A stretch of DNA of 64,000 nucleotides from Pseudomonadota bacterium (GTDB taxonomy: Bacteria; Cyanobacteriota; Vampirovibrionia; Obscuribacterales; Obscuribacteraceae), in the NCBI GenBank assembly GCA_021325555.1, contig JAJPGY010000023.1:62001-126000 (forward strand), written 5' to 3'. The notes below the pieces were generated by a model. That model was not told the DNA's origin. It worked only from the letters and a program-made list of their open reading frames with translations, and made no database searches. Position numbers and translations under genes: made by a program. Positions 9,043-18,101 of the stretch are shown here, one piece after another. Every line of letters starts with the position of its first letter. Within the stretch, counting starts at the first letter, position 1.

Positions 9043-9118
9043 GGTTGTTGTTTCCAGTCCACTAGAGCGTTTAGCAATTGTACATCCTTAAAATATGCGC
9101 CAGCCGCCGCCAGGGCTC

Positions 9119-9146
9119 TTGACAAGAACTGAGTCCTTTGTATGAT
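9119..9146 (+). promoter_or_regulatory. strong sigma70-type promoter of the small RNA
   Basis: A perfect -35 TTGACA (9119-9124), a 16-base spacer and TATGAT (9141-9146) give a near-consensus promoter, among the best in the window. It reads away from deoA into a region with no protein gene, with a predicted start near 9153. Confidence 0.75.
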
Positions 9147-9152
9147 GGTCAC

Positions 9153-9244
9153 ATAGGGAGTGAGACCACATATAACGTACCAAAAATTTGTTTGGTCTCC
9201 TCCCTCTTACCTTTGCCGGTCGAGCACAGCTCGACCGGCTTTTT
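9153..9244 (+). ncRNA. candidate small RNA, about 92 nt
   Basis: The transcript predicted from the promoter at 9119-9146 would fold into two hairpins. The first pairs 9156-9168 (GGGAGTGAGACCA) with 9193-9204 (TGGTCTCCTCCC): 12 base pairs with one bulged T and a 24-nt AT-rich loop containing an A5 run. The second is the intrinsic terminator at 9215-9244. The region is much more AT-rich than its surroundings and no ORF has a Shine-Dalgarno. The structure does not match tmRNA, SRP RNA or 6S as I know them. The C-rich strand could pair with Shine-Dalgarno sequences if opened. Function unknown. Confidence 0.65.
9215..9244 (+). terminator. perfect intrinsic terminator of the small RNA
   Basis: An 11-bp perfect stem, GCCGGTCGAGC / GCTCGACCGGC, with a three-base ACA loop is followed at once by TTTTT. 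This is the clearest Rho-independent terminator in the window. Confidence 0.85.
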
Positions 9245-9383
9245 CACAGGGTCCCCGTTTGCTGCAGGGAGTTTGCACAGCAAAATTACCGGTCAGGCGG
9301 ATACGTATATATGGTATCGTCTTCAGTGCGCGGTCACCGGCGGCGGCAGGCGCGAGCCGCACGCGCTGCCGTTTCCCGGCGCG

Positions 9384-10115
9384 CTACAGGAGAAAGAGGT
9401 CGGGCAAATGGTAGCCCGGCATCCCGAGATTGCTTGAGCGGGCAGAACCGCTCGGGTCGTCGGAACCGGCCCTGGCTTCGGCTAATTGCTGGGCCGCGCG
9501 TACATCAGTTACCAGCGACATGGCGGCGGCGATCCGTTCGGCGGCGCGTTGGTGGCCGTCCCCGGAGACCTTGAGGAAGGCGGCCTGAAGGTCGGAGGTC
9601 GCCACATTCAGATTCGGGGCGCCAAGGGGATCTCCGGTGGCAACGGCCGCTGCGGTTTTGTCGGCCAGATAGGCGGCCTCCTGGAGCGCGTCGCGGGTCG
9701 TCTCCCTGTCGTTCTGCACATCACGGGTTCGATGGTTATGCCTATCCCCGTGGTCTCCGGGGTGGCTGCGGTCCGACCCGCCTCCGCTGTCCCCGCCCTC
9801 GCCCTGGTCGGGGCCGGCGGACGGCTGATCGCCGTCTCCCGACAGGACGCCGGAAAAGGGATCGCCCATATCCAGGAAGGACGGGGCCTCGGTCCTGCTG
9901 CCGCTGTTGAATGCGGTCGACTGCCGGAACAAGCTGGACTCGCCGCCCGCTCCACCATCTGGCCCGTCGCTTGTTCGGCCGGGCCAAGCTGATGGCTGCC
10001 GGTACGCCTCCAGGGCCGCTGCCGCCTGCCAGGAGGTGTAATCGGCGCCGGCAAGGGGCATCCCGGCGTTGCTGTCGCCGCCTGTGGGGGGCTGAAAGTT
10101 CTCGAATTGGGCCAT
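9384..10115 (-). CDS. hypothetical protein with a disordered Gly/Asp-rich middle
   Basis: 243 residues from an ATG. The first ~130 residues are low in complexity and rich in Gly, Ser, Asp and Pro. Residues ~130-215 look helical (TTRDALQEAAYLADKTAA, then QRAAERIAAAMSLVTDV). There is no signal peptide or membrane segment. It ends with hydrophobic LPDLFLL. The family is not recognised. An alternative minus frame at 9608-10234 is Arg/Pro-rich and looks like a shadow. The divergent start close to mqnA suggests separate transcription. Confidence 0.6.
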   Translation of the reverse strand: MAQFENFQPPTGGDSNAGMPLAGADYTSWQAAAALEAYRQPSAWPGRTSDGPDGGAGGESSLFRQSTAFNSGSRTEAPSFLDMGDPFSGVLSGDGDQPSAGPDQGEGGDSGGGSDRSHPGDHGDRHNHRTRDVQNDRETTRDALQEAAYLADKTAAAVATGDPLGAPNLNVATSDLQAAFLKVSGDGHQRAAERIAAAMSLVTDVRAAQQLAEARAGSDDPSGSARSSNLGMPGYHLPDLFLL

Positions 10116-10264
10116 CGTTTGTGAGCTTGCGCAGGGAGTTCGATCAATGGCGTCCTGCCCGGTCTGTCCAGTGGCAGGGTACGGCGCCGACGTGGAAAAT
10201 TCGTGAAACGGTTAAACGGAAGGCCTTGCCCCACAACCCTGCCGAGCGCTTATAATTCCGGGCA

Positions 10265-11128
10265 ATGTCAGTTCTGCCGAATGTAGCTGCAAGCCTGGCG
10301 CCACGGCGCCCGCTGCCTCGCCTGGGCCAGATCTCGTTTGTCAACTGCCTGCCCGTCGTCCTGCCGATCCAGCGCGGGCAGGTAGCGCTGCCTGCCGAGG
10401 TCCTCTTTGCCAGCCCTGCCCAGCTCAACGCTGCCTACGCGGCAGGCGGGCTGGATGTCGGCGCCATGAGCAGTTTCTTCTACCTTGAGCAGGCAGACAT
10501 GCATCTGGTTCCGCGTCTTTCCATAGCCGCCGACGGCCCCGTGGGCAGCGTGCTTTTCTTCAGCAAGGTGAGCCCGTCCAGCCTGTCCGGGGCGAAGGTA
10601 GCGGTGCCGGCCTGCTCGGCCACGTCGGTCAACCTCTTGCAGGTGCTTTTGCGGGAGGAGTTTGACGTAAGAGCCAATCTGGTTGTCGAGCCTGAACCTG
10701 ACCTGTCCGGCGACAGGTACGCGGCCGCGCTCGTGATAGGCGACCGCGCCCTGGCAGTGGACGGCGGCTGGTCGAAGAGCTATCACCGGCTGGACATGGG
10801 GCACTGGTGGAGGGAGCGGACCGGCCTGCCGATGGTGTTTGGAGTCTGGGCCGCGCGTGCCGGCTGGGCCGAGGGTAATGCCGGCCAGTTTCAATCGATC
10901 TGCGTGGCGCTGAGAAGCTCAGCAGATCTGGGGCTCTCGGCGCTTCTCCCGGAGGTCGTAAGCGAAGCCGCCAGGCGCACCGGGCTGGAGCGGCAGCGGC
11001 TGGAGGATTACTTTCGTCGGCAGCTTAATTTTGAGCTAACATCCAGACATGCGGACGGATTGAACCTCTTTGGAGAGCTGTGCCGGCACTACGGACTACT
11101 GACAAAAGCCCCGGGCGGCCGCACATAG
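10265..11128 (+). CDS. mqnA: chorismate dehydratase, futalosine menaquinone pathway
   Basis: MqnA converts chorismate to 3-[(1-carboxyvinyl)oxy]benzoate, the first step of the futalosine route to menaquinone. The 287-residue protein has the periplasmic-binding-like fold and the family motifs LGQISFVNCLP, DVGAMSSFFY, ALVIGDRAL and DMGHWWRERTGLPMVFGVW. A UbiA-family prenyltransferase of the MqnP type is encoded at 54.0 kb, so the pathway is probably complete elsewhere in the genome. The downstream TPR gene overlaps its 3' end. Confidence 0.92.
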   Translation: MSVLPNVAASLAPRRPLPRLGQISFVNCLPVVLPIQRGQVALPAEVLFASPAQLNAAYAAGGLDVGAMSSFFYLEQADMHLVPRLSIAADGPVGSVLFFSKVSPSSLSGAKVAVPACSATSVNLLQVLLREEFDVRANLVVEPEPDLSGDRYAAALVIGDRALAVDGGWSKSYHRLDMGHWWRERTGLPMVFGVWAARAGWAEGNAGQFQSICVALRSSADLGLSALLPEVVSEAARRTGLERQRLEDYFRRQLNFELTSRHADGLNLFGELCRHYGLLTKAPGGRT

Positions 11129-12807
11129 CCGCCCTCGTGGCTGCATTCTTGTTGCTGCAGGTTCTTGCATCACCTGCCAAAGCGTCGGGACAAAGCGAGC
11201 TGCCGCACCCCTCCCCGGGGTCAGCGGCGTCCCGCCCGCAATCCGGCGCTCCCGGATCCGCAGATGCACTGGCCGGGCAGATCGCAGAAGCCGAGACCGC
11301 CGTCGCCCGCGATCCGCAGAGCGCGCCCGCACGCTTCCAGCTCGGCGCCCTCTACGAGCGGTCCGGCAACCTGGGCCAAGCGATCGCCAGCTTTCGCCAG
11401 GCCCTGAGGCTTAACCCGCGGGACACCGGAACGCTCGAGCAGCTTGTCACCATATACGGTGCGCGCCTGGACTGGCCGAACGCCAGGGACTGCGCTGCCC
11501 ACTGGCTGGAGCTGGAGCCGCAGAACCCCCGCGCCCGGTTGCTGAAGGCCTGGAGCGAGTTTGCCGGTCAGGAGATTCCGGAGGCCAGGCAGGACATCGA
11601 GGCGGCGATCGCGCTTGACCCGAAGGACCCGGAGCTGAAGAACGCCCGCGGGCTGATCCTCACCGAAGAGGGAAGCTACGGGCAGGCCGAGGCCGCCTGG
11701 CGTGAGATCGCGGAGACTGATCGTGATTATCTCCCGGCTCGACTGAACCTGTGCTTGCTTTACCTGGAGATGGGCAGGCTGCCGGACGCGCAGGCTATGG
11801 TCAGGCAGTTGCTGGTCAGCCATCCCCACTGCCAGGCGGTTCGGTCGGTGGCCGCGCTCGTCGATGCCCGGACGGGCGACTTCCGGCAGGCGGCGCTGGA
11901 GGCGCAAAGCGCGCTCAAGAGCAATCCGGAGGATCCGCTGGCCATGGTGGCGCTGGCCCTCGCCCTGCGCTCGCAGGGGCTTGAGGCGGAGTGCGCCGTC
12001 AAACTCACGGAGGCGCTGGCGGCCGCCCCCAGGAGCACCTTCGTTATAAACGAGCTGGCCGCCGAGCTTCTTGCCGCCGGCCGGTGCGACCAGGCTGCCA
12101 GGCTGGCGCAGCAGGCCGTGCAACTTTGCCCTGGTGATGACCGCTCCCGGCGCATCCTTGCCCAGGCGCTGGCAAGGAAGGGCAACTGGGACGGGGCCGT
12201 GCTGCTCCTGCAGCAGGTGGCCGCGCGCAACCCTGAAGATGCCGCCTTGCGCTGCGAGCTGGCGTCGGCGCAGGAGAAAAAAGGCGATCTCGACGGCGCC
12301 GAGAGATCTTACAAACACGCGCTGCGGACCGATTCGGCCAGCGTCCGGGCGCTTGTCGGGCTGGCACGGCTGCGCATCGCCGACCACGATGCCGGCAACG
12401 CGGTAAGGCTGGCCGAGCAGGCCGTTGCTCTCGCCCCGCAGAACGACGAGGCGCACCTGACGCTGGCGGAGGCGTTTTTTCGCACCGGCAAGCTGGATGC
12501 CAGCATGGAGGAATGCCGATTTATTCTTGCCTCTTCCCCGGCTCGCGCCAGGGCAGCCTGCCTGGCCGGGCAGATCCTCTACCAGCAGCGCCAGTGGAGC
12601 CGGGCTATTCCATACTTGCAGGATTGCGCGCACTCCGCTGCCGCCACCGTTCCAGACTGGCTGACCCTGGCGTCCGCGCAAGAACGGGCCGGCGACCGGG
12701 TGGCGGCCCGCTCAACGCTCGAGGTGGCACGGGTGCGATTTCCGCAAGATCCGCAGATAGCGCCGGCGCTGGAGAGAATGAGCCGGCAGGCGAGGGGGCG
12801 CTTGTGA
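11080..12807 (+). CDS. large secreted TPR-repeat protein
   Basis: 575 residues from a GTG at 11080 (GGAGAG just upstream), which overlaps mqnA by 49 bases; a GTG at 11139 at the signal peptide (ALVAAFLLLQVLASPAKA) is an alternative start. The remainder is about a dozen tetratricopeptide repeats in tandem (for example GNLGQAIASFRQALRLNPRD and GDLDGAERSYKHALRTDSAS). It probably acts in the periplasm as a scaffold. The 3' end is antisense to the tail of the desaturase gene. Confidence 0.85.
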   Translation: MPALRTTDKSPGRPHIAALVAAFLLLQVLASPAKASGQSELPHPSPGSAASRPQSGAPGSADALAGQIAEAETAVARDPQSAPARFQLGALYERSGNLGQAIASFRQALRLNPRDTGTLEQLVTIYGARLDWPNARDCAAHWLELEPQNPRARLLKAWSEFAGQEIPEARQDIEAAIALDPKDPELKNARGLILTEEGSYGQAEAAWREIAETDRDYLPARLNLCLLYLEMGRLPDAQAMVRQLLVSHPHCQAVRSVAALVDARTGDFRQAALEAQSALKSNPEDPLAMVALALALRSQGLEAECAVKLTEALAAAPRSTFVINELAAELLAAGRCDQAARLAQQAVQLCPGDDRSRRILAQALARKGNWDGAVLLLQQVAARNPEDAALRCELASAQEKKGDLDGAERSYKHALRTDSASVRALVGLARLRIADHDAGNAVRLAEQAVALAPQNDEAHLTLAEAFFRTGKLDASMEECRFILASSPARARAACLAGQILYQQRQWSRAIPYLQDCAHSAAATVPDWLTLASAQERAGDRVAARSTLEVARVRFPQDPQIAPALERMSRQARGRL

Positions 12808-13639
12808 CCTCAGGGGTGGCCAGCGTTCGCGAAGCCAGGGTCCGTGCGTTCCTGACCAGCTGATCGTGCGTGCAGACGTTCAACCGCCAGGCCAGCCCCA
12901 GGCGTTTCAGCAGGGAGATCGCCAGCCAGGCGAGATCGATCTCCCATGGCAGCATGCCGGTTTTGGCGGAGCCGGGTCCGGCATGGTGGTTGTTGTGCCA
13001 GCCTTCGCCCATGGCCAGCAACCCTACCCACCAGACGTTGACGCTGTCGTCGCCTGTGGCGTAGGTCTTGTATCCGAACCGGGGCAGGTGGCAGACCACG
13101 TTCAACATAAGCGGGATCTGCAGGACGGCCAGACCGGCCAGCAGGCTGGCCACCGCTGCTTGCCAGCCGAGCGTAAAGACAAGCAGCACCCGGAAGGCGA
13201 CCCCGATCGCGAAGGCCACGTAATGCGCTTTCCGCCAGTTACCGCCCTGCTCCAGGAATCGGTACACCGGATCTTTCAGGAGATCTTTGGACTGGACGAG
13301 CGGGTCTATGTGGGCGGCGTAGCGCATGTCGTGTATCCAGCCTGTGTGTGCCCTGTTCAGCCCGTGCCTGGGCGAATGCGGGTCGAGCAGGGTATCCACA
13401 TGCCGGTGATGGGCCCGGTGTATGGTGGCCCACCAGATAGGGGAGCCTTCGAAGGACAGATAGCCGCCCAGCACGAAGAAGTATTCCACCAATTTCGAGC
13501 AGGCGAACGAGCGGTGCGATAGCAGGCGATGATAGCCAATCGTCACCCCGAGCGCATGCCAGAAGTAGGAGAGAACAAAGACTGCGATGAATTCGCTCAC
13601 GATGGGCCCCCAGTCACCTAACTCTAGCATCCTGGGCAT
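12605..13639 (-). CDS. membrane fatty-acid desaturase (delta-9 type)
   Basis: Introduces a double bond into acyl chains using a di-iron centre in the membrane. From the ATG at 13639 it has 344 residues. All three histidine boxes are intact: HRLLSH (37-42), HRAHHRHVD (74-82) and EGWHNNHH (212-219). Two hydrophobic hairpins (~12-30 and 50-70; ~142-183) fit the four-helix topology. The last ~70 residues are low complexity and lie antisense to the 3' end of the TPR gene (203-base overlap), so the natural end could be nearer 12.8 kb if a stop was lost. Confidence 0.9.
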   Translation of the reverse strand: MPRMLELGDWGPIVSEFIAVFVLSYFWHALGVTIGYHRLLSHRSFACSKLVEYFFVLGGYLSFEGSPIWWATIHRAHHRHVDTLLDPHSPRHGLNRAHTGWIHDMRYAAHIDPLVQSKDLLKDPVYRFLEQGGNWRKAHYVAFAIGVAFRVLLVFTLGWQAAVASLLAGLAVLQIPLMLNVVCHLPRFGYKTYATGDDSVNVWWVGLLAMGEGWHNNHHAGPGSAKTGMLPWEIDLAWLAISLLKRLGLAWRLNVCTHDQLVRNARTLASRTLATPEVTSAPSPAGSFSPAPALSADLAEIAPVPPRALSGPPPGRRPVLARTPGSASLERWRQRSARNPASME

Positions 13640-13665
13640 GGATCCGTGCCGGTTGCTTAGAAACC

Positions 13666-14511
13666 TCACAGGACGGGAAGGCAGCTGATCGTCAACATGC
13701 CCGGTCCTGAAATTTCCTCGGGCCCGGCCTGTCTGGGCAGGCAAACATGGAATGGCGAGCCTTTCCCCGGCTCCGGCTCCGCCTCAAGGCGGCCGTTCAG
13801 GCGCTCGAACATCTTGAAGATCAGCCCGGCGTTGATCATGCCGGCCGGCGACTTTGTATGCCGGCGGGTCCCGGTTCAAGGCCGCCAGCTTTGTTGCCGA
13901 GTCGCCAATGAACTGCCGTTGGATCCGAAACTCTTCATCAAGCTTATTCAGAAGAACTTTCGCCAGCATTTGGGTGTATGTGGCGATAACGCCGGCCGGC
14001 TCCCGGAGGTGGTGAGCGGTCACGCATATTAATTCCTCCGGCTCCGCGTTGTAGGTGCTGAGCTCGCGCATCCGCGCGCGCACAAGCTGTTCAGCCTGGG
14101 CGCCACGTGCCTCGTCGCCGATGAGCCATCGCTGTCGCCGGTTCCTTTCCCTTGATGCCGGACACGCACCGTAAGCGTGGTCGGGAACGTGATGTCGTCC
14201 GGCGACCGGATTGCGAGCCGGATTTCCTGGCCCGATCTGATGCCGCCGGCGGTTGCCTCCCTGAGCAGGACATAGAAGTTCTATAGCTCCTCCCGCAGTA
14301 CGAAAACTACAAGCGGCTTGCCGACGAGGTAGCGGCGCTCCCCATTCAACATCTGCGCGGCGGCGCCGCTGGCCTCATCGATCACGCCTTCGCCATCGGT
14401 GACCAGGTAGCCCGGCGGTGCCAGATTGAGCAACTCTTCGCAGGTCCGGCGCTGCAGATGGAGCAAGGTCCGCTTGTATCCCATCCCCTGCTTGCGTTCC
14501 TGCATCACCAT
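13666..14511 (-). pseudogene. decayed PAS-domain histidine kinase
   Basis: Pieces of one sensor kinase lie in order in different frames. 14511-14281 encodes a PAS domain (GYLVTDGEGVIDEASGAAAQ, then LVGKPLVVFV) that meets an in-frame TAG at 14281. The same frame continues as a PAS end (DDITFPTTLTVRV). A frameshift then leads to a dimerisation helix with the phospho-accepting His (ICVTAHHLREPAGVIATYTQ, within 14083-13784). Only the very end of the ATPase domain survives, in a third frame (RLEAEPEPGKGSPFHVCLP). About 80 residues including the N and G boxes are gone. It sits beside the XRE-receiver gene, possibly its former partner. Confidence 0.8.
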
Positions 14512-14681
14512 CGTCGCCGAGCTCCAGCGGCTCGTCGTCTACAGCCTTACAGCCTCCTTGACGGCGGGCGCCGGGCGGCGGCTCAAGATATCGGCCATCA
14601 GGCTCCGGTGCCGGGGGTCCAGGTGTGGGGGAGCCGGGGGCGCGCGCCGCACCTGAGCGGGGGCCGGCCCGCGTCGTGCCC

Positions 14682-15374
14682 TTACTTGCCCGCTTCAGCG
14701 GGGAGCTTGATCAGGTTCAGCCAGTACTCAACAATCTGGAGGACCGCAGCCTCGAAAGCATTCGGCTCGCTCGGCTTGGTCACCAGCGCGTTGGCCTGCA
14801 TCTGGTAGGACCTCTCGATATCCTGCCGGCTGCTCGAGGTGGTGAGCACGACCACCGGAATCCGCAACAGCCCGGGGCTGGTCCTGATCTCCTGCAGCAC
14901 CCCGTCGTAGCCGCTGCTTTTTTGCAGGTTGATATCCAGGAGCACCAGGTCCGGTACAGGAGCGCGGGCGTACGGCCCGCGCCGGCGCAGGTACGAGAGC
15001 GCCTGGGCGCCGTCCTCGACCACGGTCACCTCCAGCGGTGCCCTGCACTTGCGGAGCGCCTTCCTGATCAGGTGGACATCGGCCGGGTTGTCCTCCACCA
15101 GAAGGATGTTGCAGCGGGCTGCCTCTGAGGCGGCGGCGCGGTCGGCATCCGCTATCAGCTCGGCCACCGTGGTCTCCAGCGCGTTTGCCAGATGGCACAG
15201 CGACTCCATGGTCAGGTTGCGCGAGCCCTTCTCGAGGTCGTTGATATAGCTGCGATTTAGCCGAGCCCGCCTGCCGACCTCCGCCTGGGTAAGCCCGAGG
15301 AACTGCCGGCGCGCCCTGAGCGTCTGGCACAGGGCCGCGATAAGCGCGCTGGCGTCGTTTGTCGGGTGTTTCAT
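14682..15374 (-). CDS. XRE-type HTH fused to a CheY/Rcp1-like receiver
   Basis: 230 residues. Residues ~14-72 form a Cro/CI HTH (GLTQAEVGRRARLNRSYIND, then ALETTVAELI). Residues ~88-225 form a receiver of the Rcp1 type seen beside phytochrome-like kinases: acidic pocket LLVEDNPADV, phospho-acceptor D147 in LVLLDINL, conserved Thr in VVLTTSS and Lys in ALVTKPSEP. In typical response regulators the receiver is N-terminal and the DNA-binding domain C-terminal; here the order is reversed. Phosphorylation may switch DNA binding. The neighbouring kinase gene is decayed, so its input is uncertain. Confidence 0.88.
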   Translation of the reverse strand: MKHPTNDASALIAALCQTLRARRQFLGLTQAEVGRRARLNRSYINDLEKGSRNLTMESLCHLANALETTVAELIADADRAAASEAARCNILLVEDNPADVHLIRKALRKCRAPLEVTVVEDGAQALSYLRRRGPYARAPVPDLVLLDINLQKSSGYDGVLQEIRTSPGLLRIPVVVLTTSSSRQDIERSYQMQANALVTKPSEPNAFEAAVLQIVEYWLNLIKLPAEAGK

Positions 15375-15664
15375 CGGTGCCCTTGCCGGAACTGTCTACT
15401 TAATCAGTCTATATCGGCAACGGCGAGCCTGACCAACCGCACCGCCGGGATCGCCGGCCGTGGCTTGCGCATCTCATTTCTGCCGATAATCGACAATTCA
15501 CCATGGTTGCCGTGCTCCACAGGCTGTTGTCTTGCACGATCAACGTGTTTGTCGTGTGTGTATAACTCAGGCTGACAGCGGGATTGTTCCAGTGGGGGAC
15601 TACTTCGCGCGGTATCCCTTGTCTTTCGACTTTTTGGACACCCTTTCTGCTGCGGGAGACGAAT
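15375..15664. other. spacer between XRE-receiver gene and a frameshifted ORF
   Basis: About 290 bases with no supported gene. The short plus-strand frame at 15366-15575 is Cys/Arg-rich with no ribosome-binding site and looks spurious. AT-rich patches near 15395-15415 may hold the promoter of the XRE-receiver gene. Confidence 0.4.
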
Positions 15665-15921
15665 ATGGAAAGCCGCGAGGGATTAGGGGATAGCTACATC
15701 ACCGCTATCAAGCACGCGTGCGCCCCCGTGACCGCGAAACCGCCGGCCGGATGCCTCGCAGCGCGCTTGCCGACGAGGAGTACGAGGAGATCGATGCGCG
15801 CCTGGTCTGGAGCGTGCACGAGCCGGGGGCCATCTACCTGTCGCTGGGCAGGCTGACTGATGCCGCGGCTGCTTACGAGCAGCTGTCGTGCCGTTCCCGC
15901 CCTCGCCTCCAGCCGGCCTGA
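15665..15921 (+). pseudogene. frameshifted remnant of a small TPR-like gene
   Basis: An ATG at 15665 has a good GGGAGA ribosome-binding site and starts MESREGLGDSYITAIKHA. After about 20-30 codons the protein-like composition moves to the next frame (ALADEEYEEIDARLVWSVHE, then YLSLGRLTDAAAAYEQL, a TPR-like helix pair) and stops at 15921. The simplest reading is a small gene with one indel, truncated at its 3' end. The family is too short to name. Confidence 0.4.
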
Positions 15922-15940
15922 CGGCCTGTTGCTTTCAGGC

Positions 15941-17503
15941 TCAGCGCGGCAGGGAAAGCCATCTGGTCAGGGCGGCGTGCAGCTTCTCGCCGGTCAGCGG
16001 CTTGGACAGGTAATCGTCCATGCCGGCGGCCAGGCATCGCTCACGCTCGCCGGACATGGTGCTGGCCGTGACGGCGACGATCGGGGTGTGGCGGTGACGC
16101 CGGGCCTCGAGCTGGCGGATCGCCCTGGTGGCGTCGAATCCGCTCATGTTGGGAAGCTGGCAGTCCATGACAATGAGATCGAAGGCGGTGCCGTTGACGG
16201 CCTGGATGGCCTCGGCGCCGGAGCCGACAAGATAGGCCCTCACCCCCATCTTGCTGAGCTGGCGGTCGAGCAGGTCGCGCAGCCCGTCGTTGTCCTCCGC
16301 GACCAGCACCGTCACCTCGCCGGGCGAGCGGGCGGCCGGTAGCGGCGGCTTGCCGTGGATTCCAAGCGTATCGTTGGCCACCCTGGGAAAGGGGATCTCG
16401 AACCAGAAGGTCGAGCCTCTTCCCTTTGTGCTTTCGAAATCGATCCTGCCGCCCATGAGCTCGACGAGCTGCTTGCAGATTGTCAGCCCGAGACCGGTGC
16501 CGGCGTAGCGGCGATTGCCCGAGCTTTCAATCTGTCCGAACGGCAGGAAGAGATACTTTCTCTCCTCGGCGGCGATGCCGATGCCGGTGTCCTGCACGGA
16601 GAACTGAACGTTGACCCGCTCCAGGCTCTGATCCTTGACGGTCGTCTGCACGTGGACCTCGCCGCAGTCGGTGAACTTGACCGCGTTGCCGATCAGGTTG
16701 AGCAGGACCTCGCGCAGCCGCTCGGGATCACCCATCAGCAGCCCGGGGATGTTTTGGTCGAGGAAGCTGGTGAGCGCGATCCCCTTCGATTTGGCCGCTG
16801 CCACCATCAGGCGCACCGAATCCTGCACCACGTAGACGGCGTTGAAAGGGATCCACTCCAGCGTCATCTTGCCGGCCTCAATCTTGGAGAGATCGAGCAC
16901 CGCGTTGAGCACCGTCAGCAGTGACTGGCTCGACGAGTGAACGGCGCTTGCGTACTCCAGCTGCTCCTCGTTCAGTTCCGTGGACAGGAGCAGCTCGTTC
17001 ATGCCGAGAATGCCGCTGAGCGGAGTTCTTATCTCGTGGCTTATATTGGCCACGAAGGCCGACTTCAACGCCGACGCCTCCATGGCCTTGTCTCGGGCCG
17101 CCTGCAACTCCCGGGTGGACTCCTCGAGCTCCCTGTCCTTGGCCTCCAGCTCGGCGGTTCGCCTGGCAAGCTCGCTGCGGCTCGGCATGGCGAGCGCATT
17201 CAGGATCATCGGCCAGATGAGGAGCGCCGAGGCGATCGCCGCCACCAAAGTTAAAACAGCCAGCACCACGCCGGCAATGCTGACGCGAGCGAATTCGCCG
17301 GCGGCTGCCTGGCAGATCCGGTCAGTGCCCCAGAGCAGAAAGAAAAGGGCGAGAACAAGGACGGCCGGTTGGAAGGCATCCTTCCTTCGCCTGAGTGCAT
17401 AGTACGTGAAGGCGGCGGACATCGAATAGCCGCACAGGGCCAGGGCCAGATTCATGGTCAGTGAGAAAAGGGCAACCTCGGCTTGTGTGATCGTGTGAGA
17501 CAT
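15941..17503 (-). CDS. hybrid sensor kinase with ethylene-receptor-like membrane domain
   Basis: 520 residues from the ATG at 17503. Residues ~10-105 hold three membrane helices whose layout and edge motifs ([11 protein letters not shown] at 35-44, [16 protein letters not shown] at 93-108) match the ethylene-binding domain of ETR1/SynEtr1-type receptors. The Cu-binding Cys and His of the second helix (CGxTH in the family) are replaced by WGTDR (58-62). A coiled-coil linker, HisKA ([10 protein letters not shown]156), an intact HATPase (N box [24 protein letters not shown]) and a C-terminal receiver (phospho-D about 447, [13 protein letters not shown]) follow. It lies 44 bases downstream of a lone receiver gene, so a two-gene operon is likely. 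Confidence 0.92.
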   Translation of the reverse strand: MSHTITQAEVALFSLTMNLALALCGYSMSAAFTYYALRRRKDAFQPAVLVLALFFLLWGTDRICQAAAGEFARVSIAGVVLAVLTLVAAIASALLIWPMILNALAMPSRSELARRTAELEAKDRELEESTRELQAARDKAMEASALKSAFVANISHEIRTPLSGILGMNELLLSTELNEEQLEYASAVHSSSQSLLTVLNAVLDLSKIEAGKMTLEWIPFNAVYVVQDSVRLMVAAAKSKGIALTSFLDQNIPGLLMGDPERLREVLLNLIGNAVKFTDCGEVHVQTTVKDQSLERVNVQFSVQDTGIGIAAEERKYLFLPFGQIESSGNRRYAGTGLGLTICKQLVELMGGRIDFESTKGRGSTFWFEIPFPRVANDTLGIHGKPPLPAARSPGEVTVLVAEDNDGLRDLLDRQLSKMGVRAYLVGSGAEAIQAVNGTAFDLIVMDCQLPNMSGFDATRAIRQLEARRHRHTPIVAVTASTMSGERERCLAAGMDDYLSKPLTGEKLHAALTRWLSLPR

Positions 17504-17547
17504 AGGTGCTCTAACCCACGAACCCGGCCCGGCCGGCCAGGGTCTGC

Positions 17548-17922
17548 TCAGGTCAGCTTCCGGCAGTCGGGCAGCCATGTGGCCATTATCTGGTCGTAGT
17601 TGGCCGGCTTCATAACCAGGTCATCCATTCCGGCCTGCAGGCACTCGTCCAGCTTTCCGGCGGCGGTGACTGCAACTATTACCGCGTGACGACCTGAGCT
17701 CGCCTCTAGTTCCCTGATCCTCCGGCTGGCCGTCAGACCATCCATGTTCGGCATCATCAGATCCATGACGATCAGGTCGTAGAATTCGCGGGCTGCCTCC
17801 GCAAGCGCCTGCAGCCCGTCGCCGACCACGCGGATCTCGGCGTCATACCGTTTGAGGTTGACTTGAGCGATCTTCTGATGAGTGGGGCTGTCCTCAACGA
17901 TGAGAATTTTCACTCTGCCCAT
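17548..17922 (-). CDS. single-domain response regulator (CheY-like)
   Basis: 124 residues from the ATG at 17922 ([16 protein letters not shown]). It is a receiver domain only: acidic residues in VEDS, phospho-Asp in [14 protein letters not shown], Thr in AVTAAG and Lys in LVMKPAN. It is transcribed just ahead of the hybrid kinase and is probably its diffusible phospho-acceptor or relay partner. It has no output domain. Confidence 0.9.
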   Translation of the reverse strand: MGRVKILIVEDSPTHQKIAQVNLKRYDAEIRVVGDGLQALAEAAREFYDLIVMDLMMPNMDGLTASRRIRELEASSGRHAVIVAVTAAGKLDECLQAGMDDLVMKPANYDQIMATWLPDCRKLT

Positions 17923-18101
17923 GGCCACGTCACTCTCGTGCTGGACGATCGTGCACAGACCCCACCGGAAGCGCTGTTGATTACAAGTTGACTTTTAGCA
18001 CACTTGCCCGTATGGGCGCCGGGGACAAGGCGGTCTGATGATGGCGACAGGCGGAAACGCAGGCACGGGGCGCTTTGGCGTGTTGAGAATTTGAAACATC
18101 A

